DNA from: Saccharothrix luteola
Lineage (GTDB): Bacteria > Actinomycetota > Actinomycetes > Mycobacteriales > Pseudonocardiaceae
Length of the DNA stretch: 64,000 nucleotides
NCBI RefSeq assembly: GCF_020859565.1
Contig: NZ_JAJHUO010000008.1
Coordinates: 117,409-181,408 of the forward strand
Direction of reading: 5' to 3'
The first letter of the stretch is position 1; the number at the start of each line of letters is the position of its first letter. Position numbers and translations under genes: made by a program. The notes under the pieces are model-generated. The model did no database searches. It was given only the letters and a program-made list of their open reading frames with translations, and had not been told where the DNA came from. Of this stretch, positions 43,862 through 53,615 are shown in pieces.

Positions 43862-44833
43862 GTGAGCACCGCAAACCCCACCGGCGCGTACGGCGTCGGA
43901 CTCGCCACCGTCACCCCTACCGGCGCTGTGCTGGACACGTGGTTCCCGTCGCCGTCCCTCGGGGACGCGGAGCCCGGTGTGGCGCTGCTGTCGTCCGCGG
44001 AGGTCTCGGCAGCGCTCGGTGAGGCCGCCGCCAAGCAGCTCGGCGCGGACGCCGAACGCGACGTCGAGGTCGTCGGCGTCCGGGTCGGCATCGGGTCGCT
44101 GGCCGACGCGCCCACCTCGACGTACGACGTGTGGCTTCGGCTGCACCTGCTGTCGTCGCGGCTCGTGCGGCCGCACGGCGCGAACCTGGACGGCCTGTTC
44201 GGGCTGCTCAACAACGTGGTGTGGACGAACTTCGGCCCGTGCGCGGTGGAGGGGTTCGAGCAGACCCGGCTGCGGCTGCGCGCGCGTGGTCCGGTCACCG
44301 TGTACGGGATCGACAAGTTCCCCCGGATGGTGGACTACGTCGTGCCGTCCGGGGTGCGGATCGCGGACGCGGACCGCGTGCGGCTGGGCGCGCACCTGGC
44401 GTCGGGCACGACCGTGATGCACGAGGGTTTCGTGAACTTCAACGCGGGCACGCTGGGCACGTCCATGGTGGAGGGCCGCATCTCCGCCGGTGTGGTCGTC
44501 GGTGACGGCTCGGACGTCGGCGGCGGCGCGTCGATCATGGGCACCTTGTCCGGTGGCGGCAAGCAGGTCATCTCGGTCGGGGAACGGTGCCTGATCGGCG
44601 CGAACGGCGGCGTGGGCATCTCGTTGGGCGACGACTGCGTCGTGGAGGCCGGCCTCTACATCACGGCGGGGACGAAGGTCACGGGCGCGGACGGCGCGGT
44701 CGTCAAGGCGGGCCAGCTGTCCGGCATGTCGAACCTGCTGTTCCTCCGCGACTCGACCACCGGCGTGGTCAAGGTCCTGCCCCGCAAGGGCACGGGCGTC
44801 GAACTGAACGCCGCCCTGCACTCCAACGACTAA
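43862..44833 (+). CDS. dapD: tetrahydrodipicolinate N-succinyltransferase
   Basis: This 323-residue protein is the actinobacterial DapD: an N-terminal alpha/beta domain, the central left-handed beta-helix of hexapeptide repeats (about 165-280, including [20 protein letters not shown] and [13 protein letters not shown]) and a C-terminal strand. It transfers succinyl from succinyl-CoA to tetrahydrodipicolinate. The divergent dapE and convergent dapC complete the succinylase branch locally. The GTG start at 43862 appears leaderless. Confidence 0.95.
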   Translation: MSTANPTGAYGVGLATVTPTGAVLDTWFPSPSLGDAEPGVALLSSAEVSAALGEAAAKQLGADAERDVEVVGVRVGIGSLADAPTSTYDVWLRLHLLSSRLVRPHGANLDGLFGLLNNVVWTNFGPCAVEGFEQTRLRLRARGPVTVYGIDKFPRMVDYVVPSGVRIADADRVRLGAHLASGTTVMHEGFVNFNAGTLGTSMVEGRISAGVVVGDGSDVGGGASIMGTLSGGGKQVISVGERCLIGANGGVGISLGDDCVVEAGLYITAGTKVTGADGAVVKAGQLSGMSNLLFLRDSTTGVVKVLPRKGTGVELNAALHSND

Positions 44834-44980
44834 CCGCGAGAGTCCTACGTTCGCAGCGCGAGAGTCCTACGTTCAGGAGCCCTGAGTTCAACACTCGACA
44901 GACCGGCTGGTCGGTCGAACGTTGAATTCGGGGGTCGCGAACGTAGGACTCTCGCCGCGTGAACGTAGGACTCTCGCGGG
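44834..44980. repeat. composite palindromic element filling the dapD/dapC gap
   Basis: Two direct copies of GCGAGAGTCCTACGTTC (near 44836 and 44858) face two inverted copies of GAACGTAGGACTCTCGC (near 44939 and 44961). Between them lies GAGTTCAAC (44884) with its partner GTTGAATTC (44921). The whole convergent gap is one long imperfect palindrome. A related element sits at 61782. It may act as a bidirectional terminator. Confidence 0.75.
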
Positions 44981-44982
44981 GG

Positions 44983-46077
44983 TCAAGAGGTCAGGCGGGT
45001 GGTGGCGGTGGTGATGGCGGAGTCGGTGGCGGTCAGGGCGATGCGGACGTGCCGGTCGCCCGTCGGGCCGTAGAACGTGCCCGGCGCGGCCAGGATGCCG
45101 CGGTCCGCCAGCCAGCCGATCGTGTCCCACGCGTTCTCGCCGTCACGGGTCGACCACAGGTAGAGGCCGGCCTCCGAGTGGTCGACGGTGAAGCCGGCCG
45201 CCGTCAACGCGGGCAGCAGCACGTCACGCCGCGCCCGGTACCGCTCGCGCTGCTCCGCCACGTGCGCGTCGTCGGTCAGCGCCGCCGTGATCGCCGCCTG
45301 CACGGGCCGCGGCACGATCATCCCCGCGTGCTTGCGCACCTCGAGCAACGACGCCACCAGCGCCGGATCGCCCGTCACGAACCCCGCCCGGTACCCGGCC
45401 AGGCTGGACGACTTCGACAACGAGTGCACGGCCAGCACACCGTCCAGCGAACCGCCGTTGACCGACGGCAGCAGCACGGACACCGGCTGCGCGTCCCACG
45501 CCAGCGCCAGGTAGCACTCGTCGGACGCGACGAGGGCCCCGACCGCCCGCGCGTCGGCCACGGCCTGCGCGAGCTGCGGAGCCGACAGCACCCGACCGGT
45601 CGGGTTGGACGGCGAGTTCAGCCACACCAGCGAAGTCCCGGCCGGCGGCGGCTCGCCGTCGGCCAGCCGCACCACCGAAGCGCCCGCCAGCCGCGCGCCC
45701 ACCTCGTACGTCGGGTACGCCAACGCCGGGATGGCCACCACGTCGCCCGGCCCCAGGCCCAGCAACGTCGGCAGCCACGCCACCAACTCCTTCGACCCGA
45801 TGGTCGGCAGCACCGCCACCGGGTCGAGCCCGACGACACCGTGCCGCCGCGCCAACGCCCCGACGACCGCCTCGCGCAACGCGGGCGTGCCGTGCGTGGT
45901 CGGGTAGCCCGGCTCGTCGGCCACCGTGCCGAGGGCGTGCCGGATCAGCTCCGGGACCGGGTCCACCGGCGTGCCGATGGACAGGTCGACCACGCCACCG
46001 GGGTGCGTGCGCGCCTTGGCGGCGTGGTCGGCCAACGAGTCCCAGGGGAAGTCCGGGAGCCTCCTGCTGAACGTCAC
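44983..46077 (-). CDS. dapC: succinyldiaminopimelate transaminase
   Basis: This 364-residue fold-type I aminotransferase has the PLP Lys in [16 protein letters not shown], the [11 protein letters not shown] cofactor segment and the DECYLALAW Asp/Tyr. It makes N-succinyl-LL-DAP from the keto-acid. Its assignment as DapC and not another class I aminotransferase rests on the fdxC-dapC order shared with M. tuberculosis Rv1177-Rv1178 and on the adjacent dapD/dapE. The GTG overlaps the fdxC stop (GTGA). Confidence 0.92.
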   Translation of the reverse strand: MTFSRRLPDFPWDSLADHAAKARTHPGGVVDLSIGTPVDPVPELIRHALGTVADEPGYPTTHGTPALREAVVGALARRHGVVGLDPVAVLPTIGSKELVAWLPTLLGLGPGDVVAIPALAYPTYEVGARLAGASVVRLADGEPPPAGTSLVWLNSPSNPTGRVLSAPQLAQAVADARAVGALVASDECYLALAWDAQPVSVLLPSVNGGSLDGVLAVHSLSKSSSLAGYRAGFVTGDPALVASLLEVRKHAGMIVPRPVQAAITAALTDDAHVAEQRERYRARRDVLLPALTAAGFTVDHSEAGLYLWSTRDGENAWDTIGWLADRGILAAPGTFYGPTGDRHVRIALTATDSAITTATTRLTS

Positions 46078-46400
46078 TCGTGCGACGCCTGCGGGGGGAG
46101 AGCCTTGATGAACGCGGGGTCGGCGCTGACCTTGCCGACCTTGGAGGCGCCGCCGGGGGACCCCAGCTCGTCGAAGAAGTCCACGTTCGCCTTCGTGTAC
46201 TCCTTCCACTCGTCCGGCACGTCGTCCTCGTAGTAGATGGCCTCGACGGGGCACACCGGCTCGCAAGCACCACAGTCGACGCACTCATCCGGGTGGATGT
46301 AGAGCATCCGGTCGCCTTCGTAGATGCAGTCGACGGGGCACTCTTCGATGCACGCCTTGTCGAGCACGTCCACGCACGGCTGGGCGATCACATAGGTCAC
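46074..46400 (-). CDS. fdxC: 7Fe ferredoxin FdxC
   Basis: This 108-residue ferredoxin has the 3Fe/4Fe cysteine pattern of FdxA/FdxC: Cys9, Cys17, Cys21 and Cys25, then [12 protein letters not shown] (Cys40, 43, 46, 50). The C-terminal extension ends [12 protein letters not shown]. It carries low-potential electrons to cytochrome P450s and other oxidoreductases. The GTG at 46400 was chosen because AGGAGAG precedes it and the protein then begins [11 protein letters not shown]. It is the first gene of the fdxC-dapC operon. Confidence 0.95.
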   Translation of the reverse strand: MTYVIAQPCVDVLDKACIEECPVDCIYEGDRMLYIHPDECVDCGACEPVCPVEAIYYEDDVPDEWKEYTKANVDFFDELGSPGGASKVGKVSADPAFIKALPPQASHE

Positions 46401-46442
46401 TGCGCTCTCCTGCTCTTTTCTGGTCCACACCGCGCAAGCCGG

Positions 46443-46470
46443 AGAGTACGCGGCGGAGTCGATTGTCCAA
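46443..46470 (-). promoter_or_regulatory. fdxC promoter
   Basis: On the minus strand TTGGAC (46470-46465) and TACTCT (46448-46443) are separated by 16 bp, 43 bp before the fdxC start, leaving a leader with AGGAGAG. Confidence 0.55.
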
Positions 46471-46545
46471 CGCGCAGGCTTGCCTTATCAGTACCGTGCT
46501 CCAGCTCACAGACCACCGTTCACCCGGGCGGTGCACGATGCCACG

Positions 46546-47283
46546 GTGGAGCACGTCACCGAGTTGGAGCAACGGTGTGCCGACGCGTGGCCGGCGCTGG
46601 TCGACCGGCCGCTCGGGCAGTGGCGGCTGCGCGCCGCGGGCGGCTTCACCGGACGTGCCAACAGCGCCCTGACCACGGGCGATCCCGGGATCCCGGTCGC
46701 CGACGCGCTCACCGAGGTGATCGACTTCGCGACCGCCAACGGCATCAAGCCGGCCGCCCACGTGGTGATCGGCGCACCGGCCGAGGCGGGCGTCGAAGCG
46801 GCCGGATGGCGGATCGACGTCGATCACCCGGGCGGCTCGGAATCGCTGGTGATGACCGGCCGGACGGCTGGGTTCGCCACCCCGAAGGAAGCCGGTGTGG
46901 ACATCTCGGACGTCCCCTCTCCCGGATGGTGGGAGCTGGCCGCGCAATCCGACCCCACCCCCGCGCAACGGCACGTGCTCGCGTCCGGCGGGCAGGTCGG
47001 TTTCGGCACGGTCGTCGGGGACGGTCGGGTGCTCGCCGCCGTGCGCGGCGCCGTCGTCGGCGACCTGCTCCACGTGGCACGGCTCGCCGTGCGCCCCGAG
47101 GCACGCCGGCTCGGCCTGGCCCGGCGGCTGATGGGCGCCCTGGCGACGTGGGGCGTCGGCCGCGGCGCGACGACGTGCGCGCTCCAGGTGGCCGAGCACA
47201 ACAAGCCCGCGATCACGCTCTACGAGTCGCTGGGCTGCGTCGAGCACCACCGCTACCGCTACTGGGTGTCGAACCACGCGTAG
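46546..47283 (+). CDS. GNAT-family N-acetyltransferase
   Basis: This protein of about 245 residues has an N-terminal region (WPALVDRPLGQWRLRAAGGF) found in actinobacterial two-part GNAT proteins and a C-terminal GNAT core. The core carries LHVARLAVRPEARRLGLARR, the acetyl-CoA loop, and NKPAITLYESLGC. The acceptor is unknown. The GTG at 46546 is the likely start; another GTG lies at 46531. It is divergent from fdxC and its 3' end overlaps the convergent gene by 25 bp. Confidence 0.83.
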   Translation: MEHVTELEQRCADAWPALVDRPLGQWRLRAAGGFTGRANSALTTGDPGIPVADALTEVIDFATANGIKPAAHVVIGAPAEAGVEAAGWRIDVDHPGGSESLVMTGRTAGFATPKEAGVDISDVPSPGWWELAAQSDPTPAQRHVLASGGQVGFGTVVGDGRVLAAVRGAVVGDLLHVARLAVRPEARRLGLARRLMGALATWGVGRGATTCALQVAEHNKPAITLYESLGCVEHHRYRYWVSNHA

Positions 47284-47987
47284 GCGGCCTTGCGGACCCG
47301 TTTCAACGCCGAGCGCTCGCCGAAGTAGTCGCCCACCACGCCGACCACGGGCAGCATGCCCAGCGCCTGGTGGTACAGCCTGCCCTGCGGGCGCTTGTCC
47401 AGCTCGTCCTCCAGCTTCCAGAGGACCTTGGCGAGCTTCCAGATCGTCGCGCCGATCGCCCGGAACGTGGACCGCTCCCGCAGCTCCTCGGTCAGCAACG
47501 CGGTCTGCTCGTCCTCCTTGCGCTGGTCGACCGGCAGCCCGTCGACCTCCCGCTGGAACAGCACGTGCGCGAGCAGCCGCACCCGGTCCTCGGTCGAGGT
47601 GAACCCGTGCTCACCCGCGATCGCCGACAGCAGCAGCCCCTGCCCCGCCGCGCCGAGCGCCGACTGGATCGGCAGCCGGTCGGCCAGCACGCCGCCGATG
47701 CCGGGCAGCGCGGCGACCAGCGACACCACCCGGCCGACCCGGTTGAGCCAGAACTCGTCGCGCTGGAGCACGTCCATCCGCGTCCACGCGGCCGTGCCCG
47801 GCACCTTCACCGCGGCCAGCTGGTCCCAGAGCTTGTCCACGAGCTTGCGGTCGGCGTCGCGCTCCACCTCGCGGTCGCGCAGGCCGAGCAGGTTCGCGTC
47901 GCGCAAGGTGTCCAGCAGCGGCCCGGTCGCCCGCACGAACGGGCGCAGGGCCCGCACCACGTCCCGGTCAGTGATCGTCTCCGGCAC
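47259..47987 (-). CDS. conserved hypothetical protein downstream of mshB
   Basis: The family of this 242-residue protein was not recognised. It is mostly helical and charged, with a Gly/Ala-rich hydrophobic patch (VVSLVAALPGIGGVLADRLP, with GAAGQGLLLSAIAGEHGF) and a second near the C-terminus (YHQALGMLPVVGVVGDYFGE), suggesting membrane association. GGGGAGG lies seven bases before the GTG at 47987. It overlaps the small membrane protein upstream by 20 bp and is probably in the mshB operon. Confidence 0.75.
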   Translation of the reverse strand: MPETITDRDVVRALRPFVRATGPLLDTLRDANLLGLRDREVERDADRKLVDKLWDQLAAVKVPGTAAWTRMDVLQRDEFWLNRVGRVVSLVAALPGIGGVLADRLPIQSALGAAGQGLLLSAIAGEHGFTSTEDRVRLLAHVLFQREVDGLPVDQRKEDEQTALLTEELRERSTFRAIGATIWKLAKVLWKLEDELDKRPQGRLYHQALGMLPVVGVVGDYFGERSALKRVRKAAYAWFDTQ

Positions 47988-48360
47988 CGGCCGTCCTCCC
48001 CATGTGCGCGCCCACCGCGATGGCGCCCGGCAACGCGCCCCCGGCGAACAGCACCAGGGTGCGCCAGTCGTTGAGGAGTACCACGTCACCGCCCGGGCCG
48101 AACAGTCCGAACAGCAGCAACGTGCCGACCCACACCAGCAGCGGCGACACCGCGGCCATGGTGCGGCGCGCGTGCCGTGAGGCGGCGAGGACCAGCATCG
48201 GCGTGGTCACGATCGCGAGCACCACCGTGATCGGGAACGGCAGGTCGTCCACCCGCGGCAGGAGCGTGCCGTCCAGCCGCATCGGCAGGAAGAACAGCTC
48301 GAGCACCGCGAGCACGAACGCCGCGAGCGCGATCCCGAGGAGAGCCAGGCGATCGGTCAA
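47968..48360 (-). CDS. small membrane protein (Rv1171-like position)
   Basis: This 130-residue protein has four hydrophobic helices and short charged loops. The TTG at 48360 overlaps the mshB stop as TTGA, indicating coupling. A small membrane protein follows mshB in M. tuberculosis too. It may support mycothiol biosynthesis or simply share the transcript. No function is known. Confidence 0.78.
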   Translation of the reverse strand: MTDRLALLGIALAAFVLAVLELFFLPMRLDGTLLPRVDDLPFPITVVLAIVTTPMLVLAASRHARRTMAAVSPLLVWVGTLLLFGLFGPGGDVVLLNDWRTLVLFAGGALPGAIAVGAHMGRTAGAGDDH

Positions 48361-49196
48361 TCGAGCCCTCCGAACAGGTCTGTCTCCGCGCCCTCCGCGG
48401 GCCCCTTGGCCAGCACGTAGTGCTCGGCCTGCACGACGGGCTGCGCGATGCCGTTGGACAGCGCGTAGGCCGCCCGGCCCGAGCCGTCCTGCCACACGCT
48501 GATCTGCGTGGAGTGCGCGCGCAGCGCCCTCAGCTTGGCGACCAGGTGCTCGGAGATGTCGATCGTGGTGGTGATCGCGGCGTCGTCGGTGACCGCCAGC
48601 TCGCCCTCGGCGGGCAGCCGCCACGGCAGGTCACCGATCTCCGCCAACGCCGCCGCGCCCGCCTCGGTCGCGGCGCGGGACGTCACGGCGTGGAAGACGC
48701 GGTCGACGTCCGTCGCCGCCGCCATGGTGATCTCGTGCGCCCGGATGTGGTCGGGGTGCCCGTAGCCGCCGAAGGCGTCGTAGGTGACCACGACCTGCGG
48801 CTTCACCGAGGCGATGATCTCCGCCAGGGCGGCGGTCTGCTCGTCGGGCGAGCCGTTGACGAACGCGCGCGGGTGGCCGTTCGCCTCGACGCCCGCCATC
48901 CCGGAGTCCCGCCAGCGGCCGATGCCGCCGAGGAACCGGTGGTCGGTCACGCCGAGCGCCGCGCAGGCGGATCTCAGTTCCGCGACCCGGTACCCGCCGA
49001 GCTGATCGGCGGCGTCCGCGGTCAGCTCCTGGAGCGCGGGCGGGATGATCTCGCCCTCCTCGCCGAGGGTGCAGGTGACCACGGTGACGTGCACGCCCAT
49101 CGCCGAGTAGCGGGCGATGGTGCCGCCCGTCCACAGGCTCTCGTCGTCGGGGTGTGCGTGTACCAGCAGCAACCGTGGTGGAGCGGTGAGCGTCAC
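48357..49196 (-). CDS. mshB: GlcNAc-Ins deacetylase MshB
   Basis: This 279-residue LmbE/PIG-L zinc deacetylase has AHPDDESLWTGGT near the N-terminus (zinc His/Asp and the general base Asp) and GYGHPDHIRAHE (third zinc His). It deacetylates GlcNAc-inositol in mycothiol synthesis, the main actinobacterial thiol pathway. The GTG at 49196 has TACTCT on the minus strand (49203-49208) six bases upstream, a leaderless pattern, so the longer in-frame start was rejected. The following two genes overlap in series. Confidence 0.94.
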   Translation of the reverse strand: MTLTAPPRLLLVHAHPDDESLWTGGTIARYSAMGVHVTVVTCTLGEEGEIIPPALQELTADAADQLGGYRVAELRSACAALGVTDHRFLGGIGRWRDSGMAGVEANGHPRAFVNGSPDEQTAALAEIIASVKPQVVVTYDAFGGYGHPDHIRAHEITMAAATDVDRVFHAVTSRAATEAGAAALAEIGDLPWRLPAEGELAVTDDAAITTTIDISEHLVAKLRALRAHSTQISVWQDGSGRAAYALSNGIAQPVVQAEHYVLAKGPAEGAETDLFGGLD

Positions 49197-49268
49197 CGGA
49201 AGAGAGTAATCGGCCGCCGCCGTGCGAAGTGCCACGAGGGTCACGTCACACGGCGGCGGCCGTCGAGC

Positions 49269-50336
49269 TCAGCCGACGAGGGCGGGGACCACCTCGGCGA
49301 AGTGGCACGCGGAGAGCGTGCCGTCGCCGTCGCCGCGCCGTTCCAGCTTGGGTTCCTCGACGGCGCAGATGTCCTGCGCCTTCCAGCACCGGGTGCGGAA
49401 GCGGCAGCCCGACGGCGGGTTCACCGGCGACGGGACGTCACCGGTGAGCACGATCCGCTGACGCCCGCGTTCCACCTTCGGGTTGGGCACGGGCACCGCG
49501 GACAGCAGCGCCTGCGTGTACGGGTGCATCGGCCGGGCGTAGATGTCCTCCCGGTCGCCGATCTCGATGATCTTGCCGAGGTACATCACGGCGACCCGGT
49601 CGGAGATGTGCCGGACGACCGACAGGTCGTGCGCCACGAACAGGTACGCCAGACCCAGGCGTTCCTGCAGCTCCTCCAGCAGGTTCACCACGCCCGCCTG
49701 CACCGACACGTCCAGCGCGGACACCGGCTCGTCCAGCACCACGAGCTTCGGGTTGAGCGCGAGCGCCCGGGCGATGCCGATGCGCTGGCGCTGGCCGCCG
49801 GAGAACTCGTGCGCGTACCGGTTGCGGTGCTCCGGGTTCAGGCCCACCAGCTCCATGAGCTCGTTGACCCGGTGCTGCACGTCCGAGCCACCGTCCTGCG
49901 GCACGCCGTGGATCTTGAACGGCTCGGAGATCAGCTCGTTGATCTGCCAGCGCGGGTTCAGCGACGCGTACGGGTCCTGGAACACGATCTGCATGTCCCG
50001 GCGCACGGACCGCAGGCCCTTGCCCCGCAACGTGGTCAGCTCGCGACCCTCGAACTTCACCGAGCCCGACGTCGGCTTGTGCAGCTGCAGGATCGCCCGA
50101 CCGGTGGTGGACTTGCCGCAGCCGGACTCGCCGACCAGGCCCAGCGTCTCGCCCGGGTAGAGGTCGAAGCTCACCCCGGACACCGCCTGGACCTGCCCCA
50201 CCGTGCGCGGGATGATGCCGCCGCCGCGCACCGGGAACGACTTGACCAGGTCCTTGACCTCCAGCAGCGGGGTCTCGCCCGGACGTCCGCCCGAAGCGAG
50301 GCCACCGGCCTGGGGGTTGATGTCAGTCGACGTCAT
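49269..50336 (-). CDS. oppF: oligopeptide ABC transporter ATPase OppF-like
   Basis: This 355-residue ATPase has Walker [13 protein letters not shown]-loop [12 protein letters not shown], signature [10 protein letters not shown], Walker [13 protein letters not shown] and the oligopeptide C-terminal domain with a Cys cluster (CRFRTRC, with C-terminal SACH). That cluster in Opp/Dpp ATPases can carry an Fe-S centre. It energises import of peptides with OppB/C/D. The ATG overlaps the oppD stop. It is the last gene of the five-gene transporter locus. Confidence 0.93.
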   Translation of the reverse strand: MTSTDINPQAGGLASGGRPGETPLLEVKDLVKSFPVRGGGIIPRTVGQVQAVSGVSFDLYPGETLGLVGESGCGKSTTGRAILQLHKPTSGSVKFEGRELTTLRGKGLRSVRRDMQIVFQDPYASLNPRWQINELISEPFKIHGVPQDGGSDVQHRVNELMELVGLNPEHRNRYAHEFSGGQRQRIGIARALALNPKLVVLDEPVSALDVSVQAGVVNLLEELQERLGLAYLFVAHDLSVVRHISDRVAVMYLGKIIEIGDREDIYARPMHPYTQALLSAVPVPNPKVERGRQRIVLTGDVPSPVNPPSGCRFRTRCWKAQDICAVEEPKLERRGDGDGTLSACHFAEVVPALVG

Positions 50337-51520
50337 GAGGTCGGCTTCTCCTCTTCGTGCAACCGAGCTTCGACCACGTCGAGGTCCTCGCTCACCGGGA
50401 TGTCCGGGTTCGCCATGGTCAGCGACGCGGGGTTCTCGACCACGCCGATCTCGTCGTGGACGAACAGCCGCTGCGGGTTCTCGATGGTCGCCAGGTGCGC
50501 GGAGCGGTGGCAGCGCGCGAAGTGGCCCGCCCGGTCGGTCTCCAGCAGCAGCGGCTCGGTCTCGCGGCACTCGTCGATCGCCAACGGGCAGCGCGGCGAG
50601 AACGAGCAGCCGCGCGGCAGGTTCATCAGCGACGGCGGCGCGCCCTTGATCGGCGTGAGCCGCTTGCCCAGCATGTTCGGGTTCGGGATCGAGCCCAGCA
50701 GGCCGACGGTGTACGGCATCCGCTGCGCCTCGAAGACCTCGTCCACGGCGCCCTGCTCGACGACCGTGCCGCCGTACATGACCTGCACGCGGTCCACCAT
50801 GCCCGCCACCACGCCCAGGTCGTGCGTGATGACCATGATGCCCGCGCTCGTCTCGTCCCGGATGCGCAGCAACGTGTCCAGGATCTGCGCCTGCACGGTC
50901 ACGTCCAGCGCCGTGGTCGGCTCGTCGGCGATGATCACGTCCGGGTCGTTGATGATCGCCATCGCGATCATCGCGCGCTGCCGCATGCCGCCGGAGAACT
51001 CGTGCGGGTACTGCGCGGCGCGGCGGTCCGGCTGCGGGATGCCCACGAGCTCCAGCGCCTCGACGGCCTTGGCCCACGCGGCCTTCTTCGACACGTCGTG
51101 GTGCGCCCGGTGCGCCTCGGCGAGCTGCCAGCCCACCGTGTAGACCGGGTTCATCGACGTCATCGGGTCCTGGAAGATCATCGAGACGCCGTTGCCGCGC
51201 ACCGGCTGCATCTGCTTGTAGTCCAGGCCGACGAGCTCGCGGTCCTTGAACTTGATCGACCCGCCGACCTTCGCGGTCTTGGGCAGCAGGCCCATGATCG
51301 CCATCGACGACACCGACTTGCCGGAACCCGACTCGCCCACGATGCCCAGCACCTCGCCGGGGCCGAGGGTGAACGACACGTCGCGCACGGCGTGCACGGT
51401 GCCGTCGTCGGTCGGGAAGTCGACCGACAGGTTCTCCACCCGCAGCAGCTTCTCGCCGCTGCCGGCGGTGTTCTCCCACGCCGACGACTCAGGCGCACCC
51501 ATCACGTCCACCTCACTCAT
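50333..51520 (-). CDS. oppD: oligopeptide ABC transporter ATPase OppD-like
   Basis: This 395-residue ATPase has Walker [13 protein letters not shown]-loop [12 protein letters not shown], signature [12 protein letters not shown], Walker [14 protein letters not shown] and a C-terminal oligopeptide domain with the [14 protein letters not shown] cluster. A C-terminal extension of about 50 residues, rich in Asp/Glu, exceeds the usual length. The ATG overlaps the oppC stop (ATGA). Confidence 0.93.
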   Translation of the reverse strand: MSEVDVMGAPESSAWENTAGSGEKLLRVENLSVDFPTDDGTVHAVRDVSFTLGPGEVLGIVGESGSGKSVSSMAIMGLLPKTAKVGGSIKFKDRELVGLDYKQMQPVRGNGVSMIFQDPMTSMNPVYTVGWQLAEAHRAHHDVSKKAAWAKAVEALELVGIPQPDRRAAQYPHEFSGGMRQRAMIAMAIINDPDVIIADEPTTALDVTVQAQILDTLLRIRDETSAGIMVITHDLGVVAGMVDRVQVMYGGTVVEQGAVDEVFEAQRMPYTVGLLGSIPNPNMLGKRLTPIKGAPPSLMNLPRGCSFSPRCPLAIDECRETEPLLLETDRAGHFARCHRSAHLATIENPQRLFVHDEIGVVENPASLTMANPDIPVSEDLDVVEARLHEEEKPTS

Positions 51521-52470
51521 GCCTTCACCCTCTTCTGCCGCGGGTCGAAGGCGTCCCGGAGACCGTCGCCGATGAAGTTCACCGACAGCGAGATGAGCAC
51601 GATGAAGGCGAACGGGATGAAGAACAACCACGGGTGCAGCGTCAGCTCGTTCTTGTTCAGGCTGATCATCAGCCCGAGCGAGGTGTCCGGCGGCTGCACG
51701 CCGAGGCCGATGAACGACAGCGCGGCCTCCAGCAGCACCGCCTGGGCGACCGCCAGCGTGGCGTTCACGATGATCACGTCGACCGTGTTGGGCAGGATGT
51801 GCCGGAAGACGATCCGCGTGGTGGACGCGCCCAGCGCGCGGGCCGCCTCCACGAACTCCTTCTCCCGCAGCGACAGCACCATGCCGCGGATGACCCGGGC
51901 GATCGACAGCCAACCGATCAGGCCGAGGTACAGCGCCACGATGAGCCAGTTGCTGCCGCTGCCGCCGGCGACGGAGAGCACGAAGCTGTTGCGGACCAGC
52001 ACCGCCGCGATCACGAACGCGGGGATGACCAGCAGCAGGTCGATGAACCGGCTGATCAGGCTGTCGACCCAGCCGCGCATGTACCCGGCGAGCGCGCCGA
52101 GCACGACGCCGATCACCGTGGACACCAGGGCGACCACGATCGCGATCTGCAACGAGAACTGCGAGCCGCGGATGATCAGCGCGACCATGTCGCCGCCGAG
52201 CCGGTCGGTGCCGAACGGGTGGTCGCCGCTGGGCGGCAGGTACCGCTGGAAGCCCAGGTCGGTGTAGGAGTACTTCCAGATCAGGCCGCCGAGGAAGGCG
52301 AACAGCACGAGCACGACGAACAGCGCGAGGCCGACGACGGCGGCGCGGTGCCGCAGGAAGCGGCGCAGGATGACCTGCCACTGCTTGCGGGCCGAGGTGG
52401 TGTCGAACTGACTTGCCTCGGCTGAGTTGGGCGTTGGAGCCTGCGCCACAGGCGAACCGATCTCAGTCAA
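51517..52470 (-). CDS. oppC: oligopeptide ABC transporter permease OppC-like
   Basis: This 317-residue inner-membrane permease has six predicted helices and the binding-protein-dependent transport signature EFVEAARALGASTTRIVFRH-like EAA loop. A soluble N-terminal stretch precedes helix 1, as in DppC/OppC. The TTG at 52470 has GAGGA upstream and overlaps the oppB end by 8 bp. An ATG at 52506 is a less likely alternative inside oppB. Confidence 0.92.
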   Translation of the reverse strand: MTEIGSPVAQAPTPNSAEASQFDTTSARKQWQVILRRFLRHRAAVVGLALFVVLVLFAFLGGLIWKYSYTDLGFQRYLPPSGDHPFGTDRLGGDMVALIIRGSQFSLQIAIVVALVSTVIGVVLGALAGYMRGWVDSLISRFIDLLLVIPAFVIAAVLVRNSFVLSVAGGSGSNWLIVALYLGLIGWLSIARVIRGMVLSLREKEFVEAARALGASTTRIVFRHILPNTVDVIIVNATLAVAQAVLLEAALSFIGLGVQPPDTSLGLMISLNKNELTLHPWLFFIPFAFIVLISLSVNFIGDGLRDAFDPRQKRVKA

Positions 52471-53461
52471 GGCGAATCCTCGGGTCCAGGTAGGCGTAAA
52501 GGACATCCGCGATCAGGTTGAACACGATGATGAACACCGCGGTCACCATCATGAAGCCGAGCACCTGGTATGGCTCTTTCTTCGTGATCGCGTCGATCAG
52601 GAACTTGCCCATGCCGGACCAGCCGAACACGGTCTCGGTGATCACCGCGCCGCCGAAGCCGGCGCCGATGTTCAACGACGAGACGGTGATGATCGGGATC
52701 AGGGCGTTGCGGAACGCGTGCCGGAAGATGGACCGCCCCTGCGAGATGCCCTTCGCCTGCGCCGTGCGCACGTAGTCGGCGTTCAGCGTCTCGAGCATGG
52801 ACGCGCGCTGGAACCGGCTGTACAGCGCGAACTGGATCACCACGAGGCAGATGGTCGGCAGGATGTAGGCGCCGCTGTACTGGAACACCTGCTCGCCGAA
52901 GCTGCCCTTGAAGCCGTCACCCGGCGGTCCCGCGGTGATGATCCACCGGTCCCCGCCGATTGACTCCAGCCAGTTGTTGAGCTGGATGCCGCCCGCCTTC
53001 AGGATGAGGGCGACGCAGAAGAGCGGCATCGAGAACATCGCGAACGCTATTCCGGTCGCTGTGTAGTCGAATATCGAGTACTGTTTGACCGCGCCGATCA
53101 CGCCGATCGCCATGCCGAGGATCAGCGCGATCAACTCGGCCGCGACGATCAGGCGCAGCGTGACGGTGAAGGCCTTGAACAGGTCGTCCTTGACCGGCTT
53201 GCCCGCGTTGCCGGGGACGACGGACTCGCCCCAGTCACCGGTGACGAACTTGCCCGCCCAGTCGACGTAGCGCTCGACGAACGGCTTGTTGTAGCCCGTG
53301 CGCTCGTAGGCGAGGGCGACCTCGGCCGGGGTCCGCGGCTTCTGGAGCTTCCACTCGTCCAGGGGATCGCCCATCGCGGCGGTGAGTCCGAAGCAGAGGA
53401 ACGAGGCGGCGATCAGCAGCGGAATCGCGATCAACAACCGCCGGATTATGTAACGGAACAT
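52463..53461 (-). CDS. oppB: oligopeptide ABC transporter permease OppB-like
   Basis: This 332-residue permease has the N-terminal MFRYIIRRLLIAIPLLIAAS typical of OppB/DppB, six helices and the EAA loop DYVRTAQAKGISQGRSIFRH. GACAAG-TCT-CTTGTC (53463-53477) forms a small hairpin directly before the ATG and may modulate initiation. A strong terminator-like hairpin lies between oppA and oppB, which would make the permease genes less expressed than the binding protein. Confidence 0.93.
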   Translation of the reverse strand: MFRYIIRRLLIAIPLLIAASFLCFGLTAAMGDPLDEWKLQKPRTPAEVALAYERTGYNKPFVERYVDWAGKFVTGDWGESVVPGNAGKPVKDDLFKAFTVTLRLIVAAELIALILGMAIGVIGAVKQYSIFDYTATGIAFAMFSMPLFCVALILKAGGIQLNNWLESIGGDRWIITAGPPGDGFKGSFGEQVFQYSGAYILPTICLVVIQFALYSRFQRASMLETLNADYVRTAQAKGISQGRSIFRHAFRNALIPIITVSSLNIGAGFGGAVITETVFGWSGMGKFLIDAITKKEPYQVLGFMMVTAVFIIVFNLIADVLYAYLDPRIRLD

Positions 53462-53540
53462 GACAAGTCTCTTGTCTTCCCAGGCAGGCCAGCCGCCTGC
53501 GACAGCCGGCGATCCCACCCACCGGAACGCGGACACCGTC

Positions 53541-53573
53541 CGGGGGGTCGGTGCGGTCGGCACCGACCCCCCG
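53541..53573 (-). terminator. intra-operon attenuator hairpin between oppA and oppB
   Basis: CGGGGGGTCGGTGC (53541-53554) pairs perfectly with GCACCGACCCCCCG (53560-53573) across five bases, 42 bp after the oppA stop. Such hairpins after binding-protein genes usually stabilise or partly terminate transcripts. Confidence 0.7.
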
Positions 53574-53615
53574 GGCCGGACTCATCTTCTACAACTCAAG
53601 CGAACCGCGCCGAAC

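Noticed and set aside
47835..47843. Other TTGTCCAC-like sequences (for example in coding regions near 1241, 14866, 47836 and 58936)
   Set aside because: Each differs from TTGTCCACA in the last base and lies inside coding sequence, so they were not treated as DnaA boxes.
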